This document shows positions 61,155-64,000 of a stretch of 64,000 bases of DNA, piece after piece. The notes beneath the pieces are model-generated. The model did no database searches. It worked only from the letters and a program-made list of their open reading frames with translations, and was not told the origin of the DNA. This DNA comes from Segatella hominis (GTDB lineage Bacteria; Bacteroidota; Bacteroidia; Bacteroidales; Bacteroidaceae). The stretch spans positions 353,501 to 417,500 of the forward strand of contig NZ_CP137559.1 of the NCBI RefSeq assembly GCF_019249725.2, written 5' to 3'. The position numbers and the translations under genes were made by a program. The first letter of the stretch is position 1; each line of letters begins with the position of its first letter.

Positions 61155-61283
61155 TTAGTTAAGACAGTACACCTCGTACTTACCATTCCTCTTAATCGTT
61201 CGATAGGTGTATGCTATCTGTTTGATAATGCTGATCGTCCTTTTGGATGGTCTCATTTCTTCGGAAGTAAAAACTTGCTTCAT
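61155..61283 (-). CDS. 42-residue conserved-looking small protein
   Basis: Open frame from ATG 61283 to the stop at 61155. It reads KQVFTSEEMRPSKRTISIIK, continues QIAYTYRTIKRNGKYEVYCL and ends in N. From memory, short Bacteroidetes proteins of this kind (FTxEExRP...IRQIAYTYR...YCLN) occur in many copies per genome; I could not check this. No membrane segment or metal site is seen. It is 12 nt upstream of rpe on the same strand. Function unknown. Confidence 0.65.
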   Translation of the reverse strand: MKQVFTSEEMRPSKRTISIIKQIAYTYRTIKRNGKYEVYCLN

Positions 61284-61521
61284 AGGCGTTACTGTTATGA
61301 TAGTTAATATAATGATACTAAGATTCAGTTTATTTCTTCATCTTTATTAGTATAACGAAAGATTTTCTACTTTATTACATTTGAAATGTATTTTTTTATC
61401 AACTTGACTCTTGCCTTATTATATATAATAATGTATAGTGGCTTGAAACACTTGATTTTACCCCCAAAAGTAGCTTTTAATTACTTATTTCTGTTAAATT
61501 CTAAAATTTTTCGCCAAAAAG

Positions 61522-61552
61522 TTTGTAGTTTAATAGAAAAAGCGTACTTTTG
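61522..61552 (+). promoter_or_regulatory. trp operon promoter
   Basis: TTTG (61522-61525), 19 nt, TACTTTTG (61545-61552), 24 nt before the leader-peptide ATG. The region 61284-61521 between this promoter and the small gene holds nothing else I can support. Confidence 0.85.
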
Positions 61553-61576
61553 CAATTGAATTTAAAAATAAACAAT

Positions 61577-61642
61577 ATGATGACAACATTCGTATCTTCA
61601 ACAGCATGGTGGTGGCGTATCTCAAGATTTAAAAAGTCGTGA
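61577..61642 (+). CDS. trpL: trp leader peptide with three consecutive Trp codons
   Basis: A 21-residue frame starting MMTTFVSSTAWWWRISRF and ending KKS. The TGG TGG TGG run (61607-61615, residues 11-13) is the sensor for charged tRNA-Trp. TCGT/ACGA (61637-61640 and 61644-61647) forms a small stem at the stop codon, and TGGAT/ATCCA (61659-61663 and 61668-61672) another, before the terminator at 61684. When Trp-tRNA is scarce the ribosome would stall at the Trp run and keep the terminator from forming. Confidence 0.88.
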   Translation: MMTTFVSSTAWWWRISRFKKS

Positions 61643-61683
61643 GACGATAAGCCGTGCGTGGATATGAATCCATGATATAATTA

Positions 61684-61714
61684 AGGCCTGCCGTACTTAC
61701 GACAGGTCTTTTTT
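61684..61714 (+). terminator. trp attenuator terminator
   Basis: AGGCCTG (61684-61690) pairs with CAGGTCT (61703-61709) with one G-T, continued by CGT/ACG after a mismatch, followed by a run of T. It lies between the leader peptide and trpD. Confidence 0.85.
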
Positions 61715-61781
61715 CATATATTTACCTTAGGAATGGGGGATTGGGAATAGAAAATAAAAATAAAATATAGGAGAATAAACT

Positions 61782-62786
61782 ATGGAAATGAAGGACATTT
61801 TGAACAGAATGTTGAATCACGAGGAACTTTCCCGTGAGGAAACCAAGAACATCATCGTGGGTATCACCAAGAGTGAGTTCCCTGAGGAGCAGATTACCGC
61901 TTTGCTTACCGGTTTGCAGATGCGAGGCGTTACCGTAGATGAACTGTTGGGCTTCCGTGATGGTATCTTGGCTACCGGCGTTCCTGCCATCTTAGATTGC
62001 GACCGATACATTGATGTGGTTGGTACAGGTGGCGACCGCAAGAATACTTTCAATATTTCTACTACCGCTTGCTTCGTCATTGCTGGTGCTGGTTATAAGG
62101 TTGCCAAGCATGGTAATTATGCGGCTACTTCTGTGAGCGGTGCTTCGAATGTCATCAAAAACCATGGTGTGCAGTTTACTGATGATTTGGATAAGTTGAA
62201 CCGTTCTATCAATGAGACTGGTATCGTCTATCTCCATGCCCAACTCTTTGCCAAGGCAATGAAGTTTGTTGGTCCTATCCGTAAGGCACTCCAATTCCCA
62301 ACCGTTTTTAATCTCCTCGGTCCATTGGTTAATCCAAGTCTGCCTAAATGCCAGTTGCTCGGTGTAGCCAACCTGGACCAGATGCGACTCTATAATCAGG
62401 TTTATCAGAAGTTAGGCATCGACTATGGTATTGTAAATAGCATCGACGGTTACGATGAGATTTCCCTGACCAGTGATTTCAAGGTAACGACCAATCATTA
62501 TGAGCGCATCTTCAAGCCACAGGATCTTGGTTTTGAAATTGCTAAACCTGAGGAAGTTAGAGGTGGTGCTACAGAGGAAGAGGCTAAGGAAATCTTTGAT
62601 GCCGTACTTGAGAACCGTGCATTGCCTGCCCAGAAGAATATCGTACTTGCCAATGCCGCCTTCGGTATTCAGGTTATGGAGAAGGGAAAGAAGAGTATTG
62701 AGGAATGTGTGGAGATTGCACGAGAGAGCATCGATAGTGGCAAGGCACTCGCTACATTCAAGAAATTTGTAGAACTGAATAGTTAA
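61782..62786 (+). CDS. trpD: Anthranilate phosphoribosyltransferase
   Basis: 334 residues. The PRPP-binding core is complete: IDVVGTGGDRKNTFNISTTA, CFVIAGAGYKVAKHGNYAAT and SVSGASNVIKNHG, then FNLLGPLVNPSLPKCQLLGV. It joins anthranilate to PRPP in tryptophan synthesis. It is the first structural gene behind the leader and attenuator; trpE and trpG are not between them, so they must lie elsewhere. It has no fused TrpG domain. Confidence 0.96.
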   Translation: MEMKDILNRMLNHEELSREETKNIIVGITKSEFPEEQITALLTGLQMRGVTVDELLGFRDGILATGVPAILDCDRYIDVVGTGGDRKNTFNISTTACFVIAGAGYKVAKHGNYAATSVSGASNVIKNHGVQFTDDLDKLNRSINETGIVYLHAQLFAKAMKFVGPIRKALQFPTVFNLLGPLVNPSLPKCQLLGVANLDQMRLYNQVYQKLGIDYGIVNSIDGYDEISLTSDFKVTTNHYERIFKPQDLGFEIAKPEEVRGGATEEEAKEIFDAVLENRALPAQKNIVLANAAFGIQVMEKGKKSIEECVEIARESIDSGKALATFKKFVELNS

Positions 62787-62790
62787 GTAT

Positions 62791-62822
62791 AGAGTGAAGA
62801 ACGAAGAGTGAATAGTGAAGAA
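62791..62822. repeat. Dispersed purine-rich repeat, copy 3 (trpD-trpC spacer)
   Basis: AGAGTGAAGAACGAAGAGTG followed by AATAGTGAAGAA, matching copies at 18991 and 28393. Confidence 0.8.
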
Positions 62823-62876
62823 TTCAAATGTTTGAGGGCGTATGCCTCATTTCTCATTTAACATTTAACATTGAAA

Positions 62877-63704
62877 ATGGCTGATATTTTAGAAGAGATT
62901 GTCGCTCATAAGCGAATCGAGATAGAACAGCGCAAGCGCTTCATCCAACCCCGGCAGATGATTTCCCTGACGGAACAGAAGATGCAGGCGGATGACGGAC
63001 TGGTACCTGGAGGCAGCATGCGCAAGGCACTGATGGAGTCCTCTACGGGTATCATCGCTGAGTTTAAGAGAAAATCACCGTCCAAGGGATGGATCAAGGA
63101 GGAGGGTAAGGCAAGTATCATCCCGTTGGCTTATCAGGAGAATGGAGCTTCAGCTCTCAGCATCCTTACCGATATCGACTACTTCGGCGGTTATGATGAG
63201 TTTATACAGGAGGCTCGCCACGTGGGGGTTCATATACCTATATTATATAAGAACTTCGTTATCGAGGAATACCAACTCCTGCAGGCGAGATATTGCGGTG
63301 CTTCTGCCGTACTCCTGATAGCTGCCTGTCTGACGAAAGAGGAATGTAAGCGTCTTCTTGATATGGCGCACCAACTCGGAATGGAAGTACTCTTGGAGAT
63401 GCACAACGACCGGGATTTCGAATATGCAGAACTCGAACCTGATATGTATGGCATCAACAATCGCAATCTCGGTACGTTTGTTACCGATGTGGAAAACAGT
63501 TTCCGCCTGGCAGAGCAGTTGCCGAAGGATGTGTGCAGAGTCAGCGAAAGCGGTATCTCCCATCCGCAAGTTGTCAAAAGGCTCCGTGAGGAAGGCGGTT
63601 TCCGTGGCTTCCTGATGGGAGAGCAGTTTATGAAACAGGCTGACCCGGGACAAGGACTTGCGGATTTTCTGAAGCAACTGGAAATCAATGATGCGTTCAG
63701 ATGA
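62877..63704 (+). CDS. trpC: Indole-3-glycerol-phosphate synthase
   Basis: 275 residues from ATG 62877; a TTG two codons earlier is possible but less likely. Signatures: IIAEFKRKSPSKGWIKEEGK with the catalytic Lys and Glu, ALSILTDIDYFGGYDEFIQE, ILYKNFVIEEYQLLQARYCG, YGINNRNLGTFVTD and CRVSESGISHP. It closes the indole ring in tryptophan synthesis. It is separated from trpD by 90 nt that contain the dispersed repeat, and its end nearly touches trpF. Confidence 0.95.
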   Translation: MADILEEIVAHKRIEIEQRKRFIQPRQMISLTEQKMQADDGLVPGGSMRKALMESSTGIIAEFKRKSPSKGWIKEEGKASIIPLAYQENGASALSILTDIDYFGGYDEFIQEARHVGVHIPILYKNFVIEEYQLLQARYCGASAVLLIAACLTKEECKRLLDMAHQLGMEVLLEMHNDRDFEYAELEPDMYGINNRNLGTFVTDVENSFRLAEQLPKDVCRVSESGISHPQVVKRLREEGGFRGFLMGEQFMKQADPGQGLADFLKQLEINDAFR

Positions 63705-63732
63705 AAATACTAACGAGAAAAAAGAAAGAGAA

Positions 63733-64000
63733 ATGAATACAGATAAAATGTTGGTTAAGGTGTGTGGTATGCGTGATGCCGATAACATTCGCGAAGTTTC
63801 CCAACTCGGGGTTGATATGATAGGATTCATCTTCTATCCGAAGTCACCGCGGTTTGTGCAGATGATCAGCAGCAAGGCTGGCATTATACCAGACTACTCG
63901 GAAGAGCGTATCGAACTTGCGATGGCGCGTAAGACTGCTGAGACTCAAAAGCAACCGGCAAGGGTGGGAGTCTTTGTGGATGATATGCCCCAGAACATCG
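63733..64000 (+). CDS. trpF: Phosphoribosylanthranilate isomerase, N-terminal part
   Basis: About 89 residues before the window edge. LVKVCGMRDADNIREVSQLG and MIGFIFYPKSPRFVQM are the family signatures, with the catalytic Cys in KVCGM; RVGVFVDDM follows. It isomerises phosphoribosylanthranilate in tryptophan synthesis. Start taken at ATG 63733; an in-frame ATG at 63691, overlapping trpC by 14 nt, would add a charged 14-residue extension and could allow translational coupling. Confidence 0.9.
   Translation, partial: MNTDKMLVKVCGMRDADNIREVSQLGVDMIGFIFYPKSPRFVQMISSKAGIIPDYSEERIELAMARKTAETQKQPARVGVFVDDMPQNI

Overview
The window looks like a chromosome segment of a gut or oral Bacteroidales bacterium of the Prevotella/Segatella copri type. 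The evidence is direct: Bacteroidetes promoters (TTTG, 19-20 nt, TAnnTTTG) precede most transcription units, there are two SusC/SusD pairs and many TonB-receptor-like outer-membrane proteins, lipoproteins carry an S-C lipobox, and secreted enzymes end in type IX-like sorting tails. No rRNA, tRNA or CRISPR array was seen.

Layout. 1-5.1 kb: the start of a TonB-receptor-like protein, an AAA-ATPase/PD-(D/E)XK protein, and a striking gene (2496-4214) that joins a sigma factor, one inner-membrane helix, a periplasmic linker and an outer-membrane beta-barrel in one polypeptide, followed by a methyltransferase. 5.2-9.8 kb: a lipoprotein and a small circuit in which a membrane-embedded winged-helix regulator lies between two target promoters carrying the same 11-bp-spaced direct repeat at the same distance from the -7 box. 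9.9-12.5 kb: EamA permease, pyridoxamine kinase, radical SAM protein. 12.7-18.3 kb: two decayed ECF sigma genes around a damaged HEPN/MNT toxin-antitoxin pair, then two receptor-like barrels. 18.4-24.9 kb: hydrolase, a broken flavoprotein, FKBP isomerase, MscL, GapA, MiaA, lipid kinase. 25-30 kb: glycogen/alpha-glucan operon (debranching enzyme, glycosyltransferase, GH57).

30-59.5 kb is a pectin-utilisation region: two SusCD pairs, a SusE-position lipoprotein, GH28, a very large CE8 pectinesterase, PL1 pectate lyase, a GH28-GH105 fusion and two secreted proteins of unknown role. Five promoters here share an 18-bp PurR/LacI-like palindrome whose edge lies exactly 42 nt upstream of the -7 box; one copy sits midway between two divergent promoters. 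An IS4-type element has landed between an rpn-like gene and its promoter. 59.5-64 kb: a candidate small RNA, an ECF sigma factor, Rpe with a 42-residue conserved-looking protein, and a trp operon (trpD-trpC-trpF) behind a Trp-Trp-Trp leader-peptide attenuator.

How it works together: the pectin enzymes would demethylate, cleave and finish homogalacturonan, the SusCD pairs would import the oligosaccharides, and one regulator not encoded here probably switches on at least five promoters. All function calls come from reading the sequence and remembered family motifs; no database search was run.
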